A stretch of 51,567 nt of DNA from Nymphaea colorata. Taxonomy: Eukaryota; Streptophyta; Magnoliopsida; Nymphaeales; Nymphaeaceae. The number at the start of each line of letters is the position of its first letter. Positions within the stretch are counted from its first letter, which is position 1. The stretch spans positions 1 through 51,567 of the forward strand of contig NW_022204811.1 of assembly GCF_008831285.2 (NCBI RefSeq). The letters are read 5' to 3'. Positions 23,129 to 33,764 of the stretch are shown here, piece by piece. Below the pieces are notes generated by a model. It had not been told where the DNA came from and did not search any database. It worked only from the letters and a program-made list of their open reading frames with translations. A program made the translations under genes and the position numbers.

Positions 23129-23602
23129 CTTCCAAAGTGAATGTTTTTTATACTTATTTGACTTTTCTAAAGCAATGGAAGATAATCGATATAACAAAAT
23201 TTGCCATTGGAGGCAAAGGATAAAAGCAGTGGAAAATAAAGGCTTTTAAATATAATCCGGAACTGGTTTGCAGAGGGTTAGAATGGTCCTCTATGCTGAT
23301 TTTATATTTTAAAGGAGGGCATTATCAATATCAATAATCACGCAAAATAATATAAACTTATTTAGGAAAAAATAACATATATACCGTACTATTGACTCTC
23401 AAACGTAATCAGGTATTGGTTGATAACCTAAAAACCTATTATTTTTTCCCAAATAAACTTACCAATAGAAAAACACACATAAATTTTTATATAATTTTAC
23501 ATGCTTTTTCTATAGTGTTTCTTTTGAGTAGAGCATCTTTGGTTTGGCTGAATACAGCTTCGTTAATCTTTTGGAGCGAAGTTTATCGAATTTTTCATAA
23601 TC
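23129..23602. other. intergenic spacer within duplicated cassette
   Basis: 474 bp, A/T-rich, between the copy-1 GTPase and the copy-1 helical gene. It contains A/T homopolymer runs and no convincing exon on either strand. The matching spacer in copy 2 (25,045-25,530) is similar in length but largely different in sequence. Confidence 0.4.
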
Positions 23603-24002
23603 ATGAGTAGCTTAATAATGGAAGCGTTGAAGTCTTGCAAGAGTTACGGTTCTAACCGTTTCATAATAAAGGCGAAGGCGTCGATCGCGCACCTGAAGAG
23701 CGAGAGCGCGGAGGCGGAGGGCGGCTCCTGCTCCGACCAGGAGGTCGACCTCTTCCTCACCCTCATGATCGAACGCAGCCGCAAGTTCAGGGACCTCCTC
23801 CACGAGAAGCAGGTCGCCGACGAGCAGGAGTTCTACGACGCTCCCTCTTCAGGAGCACCTGTCTGGTACGCCGCCCCCTACGCAGAAGACCATCCTCAAA
23901 ACTGTCATCGACAAGATGCTCAACGAACGCAGGCTCGGCAGGAACCTCAAGGGACTCAACAAGTCCAACCTCGCAGAAATCGAAAACGCAATATGGGATT
24001 GA
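23603..24002 (+). pseudogene. helical protein, copy 1, truncated
   Basis: Near-identical to the intact gene at 25,531-26,093 over 379 bp (23,618-23,996; about six substitutions), but with two lesions. One base is missing near 23,836 (TACGA-CGC against TACGAGCGC), which changes the frame before the conserved 20-nt intron (23,866-23,885). The match also stops abruptly after 'NAIW' and is replaced by unrelated sequence with an early TGA. An upstream ATG at 23603 is present. Most likely a truncated duplicate whose body was recently homogenised with copy 2. Confidence 0.65.
23618..23996 (+). repeat. near-identical duplicated block, unit A
   Basis: Pairs with unit B at 25,531-25,910; direct orientation, offset 1,913 bp. 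Roughly 98% identical by eye, with one single-base deletion in unit A. The flanking GTPase copies are far more diverged (about three quarters identical by eye). Confidence 0.9.
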
Positions 24003-24321
24003 TTGAATAGGAAGACCATCAGAAACAGGAAAGCTGATAACATTTAATTCTGGTTGTAGCAAAATCCTAGGCAAGTGCATTCCTAAAGGTTCCTTTGAGC
24101 GGGAATTAGATCATCCGAAATTTTCAACAGAAAAATAGCAAACTACCACTTATATGTGCCCGAAGATCAACAGAAAACAATCATATTTTTGCCTTTTTAT
24201 GCCCTTCCATCATTCCCAAAGGTCTTTTTGGGAAGCAATTTTTAACGCCGATTAAAATGCAATTAATGCTCGATCTTTAATTGGCACTTTATACATTACT
24301 TAAACAATTAAATTAGTAAAC
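24003..24321. other. intergenic spacer between cassette copies
   Basis: 319 bp, A/T-rich. It holds a short inverted repeat near 24,215-24,235 (CCCAAAGG...TTTTTGGG type) that could form a small hairpin. No exon recognised. The junction of the tandem duplication must lie in or near this segment. Confidence 0.4.
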
Positions 24322-25044
24322 ATGATGAGAAGGTCTTCCACAACAATCAGCACAAAGTCCAGAGCCAATTTCAACCTCGTCGTCGTGGGCGAGAGGGGAG
24401 TCGGCAAGACATCCCTCCTGATGAGGTACGATCGTGGAGTCTTCTGCAAGACCTACGCCGTTACCATCGGCATTGAGTCCTTTAGCAAGGAACTGGTGGT
24501 GGACTCCGAAAGAGTGGCCCTGCAGATCTGGGACACCGTAAATCTTATCTAAAATAGGCGGGACAGGATGGCTTTAAGTCCCTGGTGAAATCGTACTACA
24601 GTCGTGCCTGTTGTGTGATCATTGTCTATAGCGATCCTTTGCAACTAAAACGCACAATCGACGGCTTTCTGAAAGAGATTGGATAGTACGCATCGCAGCA
24701 CGTCACGGTGGCCTGTGTGCGCAGCAAAATCGACCTGAAACCCTTGTATTTGATGCCTTATTTAGAACTGAAGAAGAAAAGTCAATTTTGAAATAATATT
24801 AAACTCACGAGAAGATTAAGTTGTGGAGGGAGGTCAGTGCCAAGGAGGGCACCAACGTATAGCCGGTAAAAGCTTCCCTTATGCAGTTCTTCGAGGATTG
24901 GCAGCAACTTTATTGGCAAAATACGATGAGGATTACTAATTTAAGTAGTTAGTTTCCCCAATGAAAAAAAAGTCGATCCTGATAAGCAAAAATGACCTGG
25001 AGCATATGGAGATCCAAAGGAAAAGCGTGTGCTGCAGTGCCTGA
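24322..25044 (+). CDS. Rab-like small GTPase, copy 2
   Basis: ATG 24322, TGA 25042-25044, ~215 aa. Introns 24538-24557 and 24746-24765 (20 nt) and 24866-24886 (21 nt, followed by a likely missing T at ~24,899). Motifs: 'FNLVVVGERGVGKTSLLMRY' (G1), 'TYAVTIGIESF' effector region, 'QIWDTAGQDGFKSL' (G3), 'VRSKIDL' in place of NKxD (G4), 'EVSAKEG' (G5), and C-terminal 'SVCCSA' with the double Cys used for geranylgeranylation. The G4 Asn is replaced, so guanine specificity may be altered. Membrane-traffic GTPase of Rab type, subfamily unclear. In the copies TAG/TAA aligns with GAG/GAA twice and with CAA/CAG twice. Confidence 0.85.
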
Positions 25045-25530
25045 GCATGTGGTGGCGTTTTTGATACTCGAAATACTTCTCTAAGTCAATAGAAAATAAT
25101 CGTTATAAATGGATTAATATTAACCGGGACTAGAAATAAGGCAGAAAGGGGGGAAGGAAAATAGGTTAAGTGAAAATAGCAAGGGAACTCTTTGGGTGGG
25201 TTGTGAAGCCGAGGGAATCGGGGGTAAAATATACAGAAGAGGTAGTATATGCAACTACGATTATGTTCAAATAATTAATGATTTTACTTTGGGAATAAAT
25301 CTCATATATATGATACGCTTGGCTCCAGGAGCAAGGATAAAATGCTTATCGATATGAAACAATATTGTTTCTATTTTGAAATAACTTTATCTTTGTTGTT
25401 GGTGGCTTTCCATATTCCTTTGGGTTTTTTGTGGATAATCTTGGTTTATAGATTCAAAATAAGCTTTCTGAATGTTTTGTTTGGTGATCGAAGCTTATGG
25501 AATTTTTTATAATAGTGCGTAACGTCGTTT
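25045..25530. other. intergenic spacer
   Basis: 486 bp, A/T-rich with a purine-rich GGGGGGAAGGAAAATAGG-like patch near 25,145. No reading frame looks protein-like on either strand, and no RNA gene was recognised. Presumed 3' region of the GTPase and promoter of the following gene. Confidence 0.4.
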
Positions 25531-25910
25531 ATGGAAGCGTTGAAGTCGTGCAAGAGTTACGGTTCTAACCGTTTCATAATAAAGGCGAAGGCGTCGATCG
25601 CGCACCTGAAGAGCGAGAGCGCGGAGGCGGAGGGCGTTGCCTGCTCCGACCAGGAGGTCGACCTCTTCCTCAGCCTCATGATCGAACGCAGCCGCAAGTT
25701 CAGAGACCTCCTCCACGAGAAGCAGGTCGCCGACGAGCAGGAGTTCTACGAGCGCTCCCTCTTCAGGAGCACCTGTCTGGTACGCCGCCCCCTACGCAGA
25801 AGACCATCCTCAAAACTGTCATCGACAAGATGCTCAACGAACGCAGGCTCGGCAGGAACCTCAAGGGACTCAACAAGTCCAACCTCGCAGAAATCGAAAA
25901 CGCAATATGG
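25531..25910 (+). repeat. near-identical duplicated block, unit B
   Basis: Direct-repeat partner of 23,618-23,996. Identity stops sharply after CGCAATATGG, where unit A diverges and unit B continues as the real 3' end of the gene. Confidence 0.9.
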
Positions 25911-26093
25911 AAGACCCTGACCCGCTAGGTTGACCTCTACAATAACGAAAAATAGTTCTACCGTGGAAAGGAAGAGCTGCAGGCCACCCTTGCCCGCAGA
26001 AAATAGGAAATTTTGCAATAGCTGGAGAAGTTGAAGGTAAAATCGTTATCGAACCGGATGGTGAGCATAGGGAACCAATCTTCTCTTCAATGA
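25531..26093 (+). CDS. helical protein, copy 2 (intact)
   Basis: ATG 25531, one 20-nt intron (25780-25799), TGA 26091-26093; 180 aa, unbroken. Sequence runs 'MEALKSCKSYGSNRFIIKAK', 'CSDQEVDLFLSLMIERSRKF', 'RDLLHEKQVADEQEFYERS', and after the intron 'KTILKTVIDKMLNERRLGRN', ending in a coiled coil with many TAG = Glu codons (ARRKEEILQELEKLK). Mostly alpha-helical. I do not recognise the family. Its fixed pairing with a Rab-like GTPase in two cassettes suggests, but does not show, a shared pathway. The first exon is unusually GC-rich. Confidence 0.65.
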
Positions 26094-26350
26094 TGTCAAT
26101 GAATTAAGTTACTCTCATTTGAAAATAAGGCTTCTTTACAATTCCAGCGCCATTTTCTTTCCGCAATACATTCAACTTCCTCCCTAAAGCTCTTCCAAAG
26201 TTCTTTCTTTTTTTGTCCATCCTTTGGTGTTATTCCCGCAAGAGTGATATAAAATTGCCTTTAAGCTTCTGCAATAGTTTTCTACACTACTCAATATTTG
26301 AGTCATTATGAATGCAGTAATTATTTGAGAATTATACCATCGGAGGCAAG

Positions 26351-29300
26351 ATGGAGCAAAAGTTGAACTTCCTGCTCGATCGCAACCGGCAGTTCGATTT
26401 TCAGACCGCCCAGACGCTCGACGCAGTCACCATGGACCTTAAAAATAACACACAGCATGTACCCCCATACCGATCAAGAGCAAAGAAGCCAACGAGATCT
26501 GGAGAGTACTCAAAGAAGACCACTACTTTTGGTACAACGCGCCGAAGGTGCTCGAACTGTGCAAGGTCGACGAGACCAAGGTCTTCATGCTGGTCCTCCT
26601 CGAAGATGCAGTCAAAGTATCACGATGCTTATATAGCAAAAATGGCTGGCCCTTCCCGAAGACCAACGCCTCTACCTCAAGAACTACGTGGTCGACAACA
26701 TCCTGCAGTACAGCTCAGTCGATAACCTTTCGAAATCGATGCACAACATCCTCTCCAAGTGCAACTCTATCTTGGTGCAAATCGTCAAGTACGAGTGGAA
26801 GACCAGCTGGGCCACCTTCATCAACGACATTGCGAAAGCTCCATGAAGAATTTGAACATTTGCGAGAATAATTTCTACATCTTGAAGATGCTTAGCGAGG
26901 AGATCTTTGACCATTCCAAGAACCAAATGACCCAGCATCAGATCATGGAGCTCAAGAATCAAATGAATTCTGATTTCACCACCGTCTTTGAGCTCTGCAA
27001 AGTCGTCCTCAGCAATTTGAATCAAGTGAAACAGTCCTTGATCAGGGCCTGCCTGGAGACTCTCAACGCCTTCCTCAGCTGGATCCCCATGTACTACATC
27101 ATATACTCTGACCTCATCGACAACCTGGTCATGATGTTTCCCTCCGACTACCTCCGAAACCACGCCCTGGCCTGTTTGGTGGAGATTGCCAGTCTGCCGA
27201 TAGACAGCAACAATGAAGACTAAAGAAGGAAGTACCTCTTCATGCTGCAAAAGGTGACTGAGCAGCTCAACACCTCATCCCGCTCTCCAACGACAGCCAA
27301 AAGGTGCAGCAGATGCTGCAATCGGTCAAGAAAAGAACAGGAACATCTTCGAAGTGCTGGCGAGAGGGATTGCTAATTTCTATTCCTAATTTTTCAAAAA
27401 TCAATTTGGATGGCTCTAGAGGGTGATGATGGCAATGAGGACGGCATCAGGATATGCAAAATGGGCTTCCGCTACATCCTCATGATGATGAACATCGATG
27501 AAGACCAAGTCTTCAAAATTACCATCGATTTCTTCCATTTCTACATCGGAGCCTATCTCGAAAGGCAAAACAACGGCGAACCAACATTCGGAGGACTCTC
27601 CTATGGCTCCAAGACCATGGCTCTCGACCATATCTACGGAGACATATTCAATGAGGTCATGAAGACAGTGGTTCTAAAGATGGCCAAGCCAGAAGAGGTG
27701 CTGATCGTCATAGACGAGGACGGCATTCCAGTGAGGGAGGAGATGTAGAACACTGAAAACACGAGTCTCTACGAGATAGAGAGGGAGTTGGCGCAATACC
27801 TGGTGCGATACAACTGGAATGAAATGAGGAAATTCATCCTCAATGAAATTTAAAACCAAAAAGGCCCGAATTTCAGCTTCGATACCCTGAACTCCCTCTC
27901 GTGGATCATCGGCTCACTCTGCGGCAGCATTCAGGAAAGAGAAGAAAAGGCATTCTTCATTACCACTCTGAGAACCTTGCTGCATCTTTGCTAAGCTAAG
28001 AAAGGGAAGTAAAACAAGGCAGTCATAGCCTCCTGCATCATGTACGTCGTTGGCAATATCCTAACTTCCTGAGGAACAACTGGACCTTCTTGAAGACAGT
28101 GTAAGGAAACTGTTCGAATTCATGAAGGAGTAATTTCCAGGCATTATGGAGATGGCCTGCAATGCGTTTCTGAAGATTTGCAAGACAACAGCATAGCAAT
28201 TCACCATAATGCAGCCGAGCGAGTCAGAACCATTCATACGGTAAGTCATCCGAAAGATTGCCGAAACTGCAAAGAGGTTCAACAGCGATAGCCTTGTTTA
28301 CATCTTCTATGAATCCGTCGGCTACCTCATCGCTGCTGAGCCGTAACCCAACACATAGGCCGACCTCATGAAGGAAGCCTTAGGTCCTTTGCTTTATGAA
28401 TACTTCGGCATGATCGCAATGGCCTAAAACGACATCAACTTCCTCAAGGAAGAGGAAATCATTAAAAAATTGATTTACTTCTTCAAGGTGAACGAAAACT
28501 TAGCCATGGGAGTGGGAAGAAACTATGCTTTGCTTCTGAACGAAATCCACCTAACCATGAACAAATTTTACCTTTTCTACTCTGCTGAAGTCAACGCAGC
28601 TGTCAACATGAATGGCAAAAACGTACTGAACTTCATGACTGTTAGGAACATGAGAGTTATCAAGAAAGAAGTCATCAAAGTGTACACTCGCATGCTTGAA
28701 CGTTGCCATGAACTCACACAATAGCAGGCAAACCACATCCTCAACACATTTATCTATCCTCTTGGGTAGCTTCTCAGTGATTTCCACCAGTGCATACCTG
28801 AAACCAAAGAGCAATAGTTTGTGTCTCTCTTCACTGCAGTTCTGGAAAAGCTCAAGGATGTCATTAGTCTCGACTTCTTGAGCCGGTTGATCGAAATGAT
28901 ATTTACATCATCTCTTCCCCTAATCACCAGCGATTTCAATTCATACCCTGAGATCAGAGCCAACTTCTTCGGCTTCCTCAAGGCCTTGGTGAAATACAAC
29001 TTCGGTCCTCTCTTCTCACTTCAGGAAACTTACCTTAACACTATCCTCGATTGCATCATCTGGTCGTTTAAACACGAGCTGAGCACCTACAGTGACCTTG
29101 GACTTGAACTTCTAGAGGAAGTGCTCATCAATGTGAATAGCGCTGGACAAATTACGAATGCTTTTTATGCCAGATACCACATGAAGATTATCACTGATAT
29201 CCTCGAAGTAATGACAGATGGATTCCACAAGTCCGGCCTCGATGCGCAGACCAAGATCTTTTACATTATGATTCATGTCACCACTCAAAACGCCGTATTT

Positions 29301-29554
29301 TTTTCTCTATTTAGGTCTATGATTCGATCTCTTTCGAAAAGCCTCCAAACCAATCAAACGCTGAATACCTCTACAGCTTTTTGGTCGAGAGGCTGTCGAA
29401 CGCCTTTCCGAACGTCAATAGGAATGCCACTTCGGAGAAAGTTGCAAATTGGTTTCAGGCTACTGACGAAAAGGCATTTAAGCTTGAAGTTGCTGATTAC
29501 CTTGTGCTCATCAATCGCTTTTGTCCTGAGGATATCAACGAGGCAAGAAAATGA
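26351..29554 (+). CDS. XPO1: exportin-1 (CRM1)
   Basis: ATG 26351, TGA 29552-29554, ~1,050 aa, the family's usual length. Introns of 20 nt at 26459-26478, 26617-26636 and 29295-29314. HEAT-repeat landmarks: 'LVQIVKYEWKTSWATFINDI', 'FYILKMLSEEIFDHSKNQMT', 'LNAFLSWIPMYYII', 'MAKPEEVLIVIDEDG', 'NKAVIASCIMYVVGQYPNFL', 'LFEFMKE', 'RNMRVIKKEVIKVYTRM' and 'DCIIWSFKHELSTYSDLGLE'. The Cys of the inhibitor-binding groove region should lie near 27,400 but that stretch is shifted. TAA sits at the Glu of human 'LCEQKRGK'. It exports leucine-rich NES cargo with RanGTP. Single-base breaks lie near 26,832, 27,270-27,410, 28,054 and 28,107. Confidence 0.95.
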
Positions 29555-29694
29555 TAGTGATCCATCTATACTGATTACCACCTGTAATATATGAACTATT
29601 TTTCATCTAATTTTGCTTGATTATTTTTAATAATAAGCGTGTATACATGGAATAAAAAATGAGTAATCAAGGATACTTTTCAGCTACTTTTTTC

Positions 29695-30845
29695 TCACGT
29701 AATGTCTAGTATCCTCTTTATCTCATGCTTGCATTCATATTTTTATTGCAGTTTGGCATTATTGACTATAACTCCGTTGCTGGGGTTATAGTAACTGATA
29801 GACTTTCCTCCTTGTGAGGTAATAGACCCTGCAAAGACGGATGCTCCTCTATATACTTGCCTGTTTATCTATTTTTTGTGGTGATGGGATTGTTTGTCAC
29901 TTTGATTCCTGCATACTTTGCCCTATTGTAATTTTCGACATCGTAGGCATTCGGCCTGGTATAGTTGGCTGGTGGGGTGAATTCAACTTGTTTGCTGTAG
30001 TGGTTTTGGGGCGTTTACTGGTACATTGTCGTATTGACTCCTCTTACGATTGTTGCCTGTTTGGGAACGTAGTTCATCTATCGGTCTGTAGAATAGCCAG
30101 GAGTTAGATTTAGACTTTGGTTAAGGTTGGCAGAGGGATAGTTCTTTGCCTGCTATGGCCTAGAGGCTGAGTAGACTTAAAGTGTACCATTTGGTTTGAA
30201 GTAATTATTGACTAGTTTTGTTGAATTAGTCAATTCATACTAACTTCTGCGTCTTTGTTCACTGCCATTATTGTTATTGACGAAATTTTATACCTTTCTG
30301 ATGGGCATTCTATCCGGCATGATGAATCCGATCATGCAATCGATGGGGTCAAGCAATTAATTGACATTGATGGTTTGCGATTGGTTGATGGTTAAGTATT
30401 AGAGTTTCAAGGGGGCTTGATTTCTATTATCGTAGTTGATGAACCAAAAAAAGCACTGTTTTTCATCTTTTTTATTATTAATTTACGCTCGCTGATTGTT
30501 TGCTTCAAAAGGGTAAAGACTTATTTCACGTTTTTGCTTATATCTACTGCGATATCCTCCTTGCTTCTGTTGCTAGACGCACAGAGCTTTGTACTCAATG
30601 CCACCTTTATATAAACTTGCTTACTCTTCCTGGCAAAGAGGGATGCTCATTATGTGGCAAAACTTTTCTTTAAGGGGATTGTTATTATAGAGGAGTTGGG
30701 AGATCAAAGCAAGCGAAATCTTTCTCAATCCTGATATGGTAAGACAAGTACTTAGGTTTTAGTCATCCAGATTGGAGATGATTTTTTTGAAATCATTTTT
30801 GCTTAGGGATGCGAATATCTCTTCCTGATTTTTTTTGCTCACCAT
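29695..30845 (-). CDS. uncharacterised Asn/Tyr-rich protein
   Basis: ATG 30845, TGA 29695, ~380 aa with one frame break near 29,880. The N-terminal ~90 residues are helical: 'EEIFASLSKNDFKKIISNLD', 'ISGLRKISLALISQLLYNNN'. The rest is polar and repetitive in Asn, Gln, Tyr, Pro and Ser, for example 'NNYFKPNGTLEVYSASRP', 'TPPANYTRPNAYDVENYNRA' and 'SISYYNPSNGVIVNNAKLQ'. An upstream ATG at 30,907 and an 18-nt GT-AG segment just at the start leave the 5' end open. No family recognised; the tail looks like an extended microtubule- or cortex-associated protein, but that is a guess. Confidence 0.5.
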
Positions 30846-31058
30846 GATGTGGCTTGTGGGTTGATTTGTACTTTATGAGTTTTTCCATGGAATTGATCAG
30901 CAGGATCTTCTACTACATGCGGGGTAGTGTTTGAATATTTATATAACTAATGATGGAACCAATTTACAAGTTTTTATTTATTCTGCCCAGAATAGAAGAT
31001 AACTGTAATCATAAAGGTAAAGCATCAAATATTTTGGCTCGATTATTTGTCCAGATCT

Positions 31059-32058
31059 TCATCCTGATGGGTAGAAGGGAGTTTTGTGAAACATCTTCCG
31101 CGGATTTTTCATCAGTCTCTCCTACCTATATCTTTTCAGATGATTCAGAACACTTTCTTCTTAGTTTTTATCATTCTCATCTTTTTTCCATCTTTTCGGT
31201 GCAGCGAAATCAAAGGCTGCCTTCCAGTCACGGGTTTACTTAAATTTGCAGATCATGCTAACAACATGGTCCAAGTTCAAGCAGATCCTTCCCTTCATGT
31301 ACTCATTTATCGGAAGCCTCCTCGCTTAAATTCCCAACTGATTAGCTCTCATCAAGCTTGCATTTTTAAGGATGGTCCGATCTATCAAGCCTCCCAATAT
31401 GAAAACATCATCTAAATGAAACTAAAAATACCTGGTTCGACTGTTTAAAGGGTTTAGGGGGCATCGGGACTCAAGTATATTAATCTTTTGTTGAGCTGCT
31501 TTCCAAAGGTTGCAACATCTTCTTCGTGGGGCGTGAGTGCCCAATGCTCATACCTCATCTTCTGCAAGAGCGTTTTAATTCCTCCGTGAAAACTGCAAAG
31601 ATGAATGCTTGGTGGTTCCTCAACATGTCTGATCGATTTCATTATAAGTTCTATCTGGCTTCCCAAAGATCTATTTTCTTTGTTGTTCATTTTCCCTTCG
31701 TATGTAAGGTCAATGATGATGATTTGTCCGGTGGCCATGGCTGATTTCAATTTCTCTTTCTTTTCCTTTTTCACCGATTTGATTCCATCCAAATAGGCCG
31801 AGCTTCTGTTTCTGTCATTTTATCAATGATTTCATGCAATTTCTTTCTCTAGACGTCCTTGCGCTGTCTCTTTTTTTCCTTCCTCAATTATTCGTCGCGG
31901 AGAAACTGGGTCATCTTCTCGAACCTTTCCTTATTCTTCTGCTGTCGTGACTTATAGTCCTCTGTGATCTTCTTCTCATATTTGACGAATTCGTATACTC
32001 CTTCATCGAAGGCGCCGAGAAGAGGGTCGTCTGTTTCTTATTTTTAGTGCATCAACAT
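31059..32058 (-). CDS. TRM10: tRNA (guanine-9-N1) methyltransferase
   Basis: ATG 32058, 20-nt intron 31412-31431, TGA 31059; ~325 aa. A Lys/Glu-rich helical N-terminus leads to the SPOUT-like TRM10 domain: 'IIIIDLTYEGKMNNKENRSL', 'GSQIELIMKSIRH', 'IHLCSFHGGI', 'RLIYLSPDAP', 'DVFILGGLIDRTILKN', 'LGIxARRLPINEYMK', and 'KxTRDWKAAF' where x is TAA in place of the conserved Glu. The Asp of 'GGLIDR' matches the catalytic-site Asp of the family. It methylates N1 of G9 (or A9) in tRNA. One base seems to be missing near 31,795. Confidence 0.9.
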
Positions 32059-32342
32059 TAAGTAAGGAGATATAAGAATGCTAACCCGATTATAGTCAAA
32101 TAGATAAGCACCATTGACTTTATGAAAATCAACAAAAGAGCTTATTTCTAAAACCAGGAATAATATCAATTTTACCTCTTCAAGACGCTCTCCTTATCAA
32201 GCCTTGCTGGTATGACCATAAATGATCGATAAACCTATATAGAGTTTACAAAGAAATGTAAAATGCATATAAAAATTGTTCTAGAATAGTCTGATGACTA
32301 TTAATTGGCATCTGCCGAACGATATATAACAAAATTTAGATT
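32059..32342. other. intergenic, divergent promoter region
   Basis: 284 bp between TRM10 (-) and a small plus-strand gene. A/T-rich, with ATATATAACAAAATTTAG-like sequence just before the plus ATG. Nothing else recognised. Confidence 0.35.
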
Positions 32343-32635
32343 ATGAAGCGAAGCGGTCCCCAGATCCAAGAGCCATCCACTCGCAAACGCACCTTTTCCT
32401 CCAGCGCGACGAGGAAATGCCCTTCAAGCTACGCCTGCTGAGGAACTGGAAACTCACTTCTGAAGTCTCGCGATTCCTCAAGGAGAGTAGAACACCCGAT
32501 GAATGCACCCTTAATGATAGGACAAGCCCACAATTGTCGCTGGTGGTCTACAAGCCGAACGTTATCAACAATTGGTTGATTTCGTTGAAGCAGAGAAAGA
32601 CAGAAATAGTGGCTGGAGTCAGATGTGATGTCTGA
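32343..32635 (+). CDS. small hypothetical protein
   Basis: ATG 32343, TGA 32633-32635, ~97 aa after a one-base shift near 32,390. Reads 'MKRSGPQIQEPSTRK', 'MPFKLRLLRNWKLTSEVSRF', 'LKESRTPDECTLNDRTSPQL', 'VYKPNVINNWLISLKQRKTE'. A basic, mixed alpha/beta small protein. Family not recognised. Confidence 0.45.
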
Positions 32636-33043
32636 CTATTGATGGCCTTTAATGATCACTGTACTTTTATTTTATGTATTCGAGATCTTTATCAACGGAT
32701 AATTGAAGAAATCCAACCAATGGAAATATGCCTAAACTATAGAAGCTTTAATTTTTTATTGGATTGTTTTTGTACAGATTCAAGCGTAAATTTGAATGAT
32801 TTACGATCGATAAAATTAGCTAAGTTTGTTTTCTTTTGGATCTATGTGAAAAAATCGGCAAACTAAAAAATTCAAAAAAAAATAAAATCTTAAAATAAAA
32901 AAATAAATAAAGATAATTGCATCATGACAATATTGAGAGTTTAAACCAAAAACTTGATTCAAAACATCAAATCTAATTGTTTTTTTATATAATAAGAAAA
33001 ATGTTGGTTGCATAATTATGGTAAAGGATGATAGTTAAACATA
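32636..33043. other. A/T-rich intergenic region
   Basis: 408 bp of strongly A/T-rich sequence with poly-A tracts (around 32,867-32,910). Short open frames exist only because TAA/TAG are sense; their products are low-complexity and not convincing. No RNA gene recognised. Confidence 0.5.
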
Positions 33044-33762
33044 ATGAACGATTGGATATTCAAGCGCTTTGAATGGTCAGATATCAGTAAAAAATATAAC
33101 CTAATTCAAATCAGTGGATTCGTTTGTAATATTTGCAATACTCTTCAAAGTAGATTTCATGTAAGAAGAGAGAGAGTCGCATTTCTAAATGTTCGATAAT
33201 TAAGCAAAACAGGCCCTTTTGACACCCTTGCCACAAACGTCAAGTTCAGCAGCAAGCCTTTCACCGAGCAAGATTTTAAAGTAGACCTAGTCATGCGCCT
33301 CAAGGTGCCAGCCCAACCGTTAATTCCAAAGTAATGGGAGGTCACCTTTGACAAGCTTTTCAAGAACATTCCACCATACTACGAGTAGGTTTACCATGAG
33401 ATGCTGGACTACGTTCACTATCTCGCCATCATGGATTCAAAAGTAAAGGAAAGCGACATTAGTGAAAAGGAAACAACCACTCGTCTCATGACCACCCTTA
33501 AATATATGATAAAGCCATAAGCCAGCAATAAAACTTTATCAATCGTAGGCTTAATGAGGAGAAATTCGTGGTAGATTGCGAGTATGCATACCTCCCTTTC
33601 CTTGATACTTTCACGGTTATGTACAATATGCTCATGATCGTCCTTTAGAGGTTTTGTGGCTTTCACGTCAGGACGTTTTTGATGGAAAACACCGAAGACG
33701 AGGAGTAGAAAGGCAATAACGTCATTTATTTTCTCTCTCACAATCAGATTAAAACCTAATGA
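33044..33762 (+). CDS. hypothetical protein upstream of anoctamin
   Basis: ATG 33044, TGA 33760-33762, ~239 aa with one frame break near 33,541. Reads 'NDWIFKRFEWSDISKKYNLI', 'TNVKFSSKPFTEQDFKVDLV', 'WEVTFDKLFKNIPPYYEEVY', 'HEMLDYVHYLAIMDSKVKES', then a hydrophobic stretch 'FLDTFTVMYNMLMIVLERFC' and an acidic tail. Only 2 nt separate its TGA from the next ATG. It may be the N-terminal cytosolic part of the anoctamin broken by a frameshift, or a separate gene. Not otherwise recognised. Confidence 0.5.
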
Positions 33763-33764
33763 AA

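Noticed and set aside
24200-24245. Small inverted repeat as a transcription terminator or RNA gene
   Set aside because: Too short and imperfect; intrinsic hairpin terminators are not expected in a ciliate nucleus.
26684-27250. 188-aa open frame on the minus strand
   Set aside because: Antisense to exportin-1, whose plus reading matches the family throughout.
29841-30107. Plus-strand cysteine/leucine-rich open frame
   Set aside because: Opposite strand of the minus gene at 29,695-30,845; its composition is a by-product of Asn/Tyr codons on the other strand.
30950-31415. Two overlapping plus-strand open frames with a hydrophobic stretch
   Set aside because: Antisense to the TRM10 catalytic domain, which reads cleanly on the minus strand including its intron.
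32639-32866. 75-aa plus-strand frame
   Set aside because: A/T-driven, no family features, directly after a TGA and merging into poly-A tracts.
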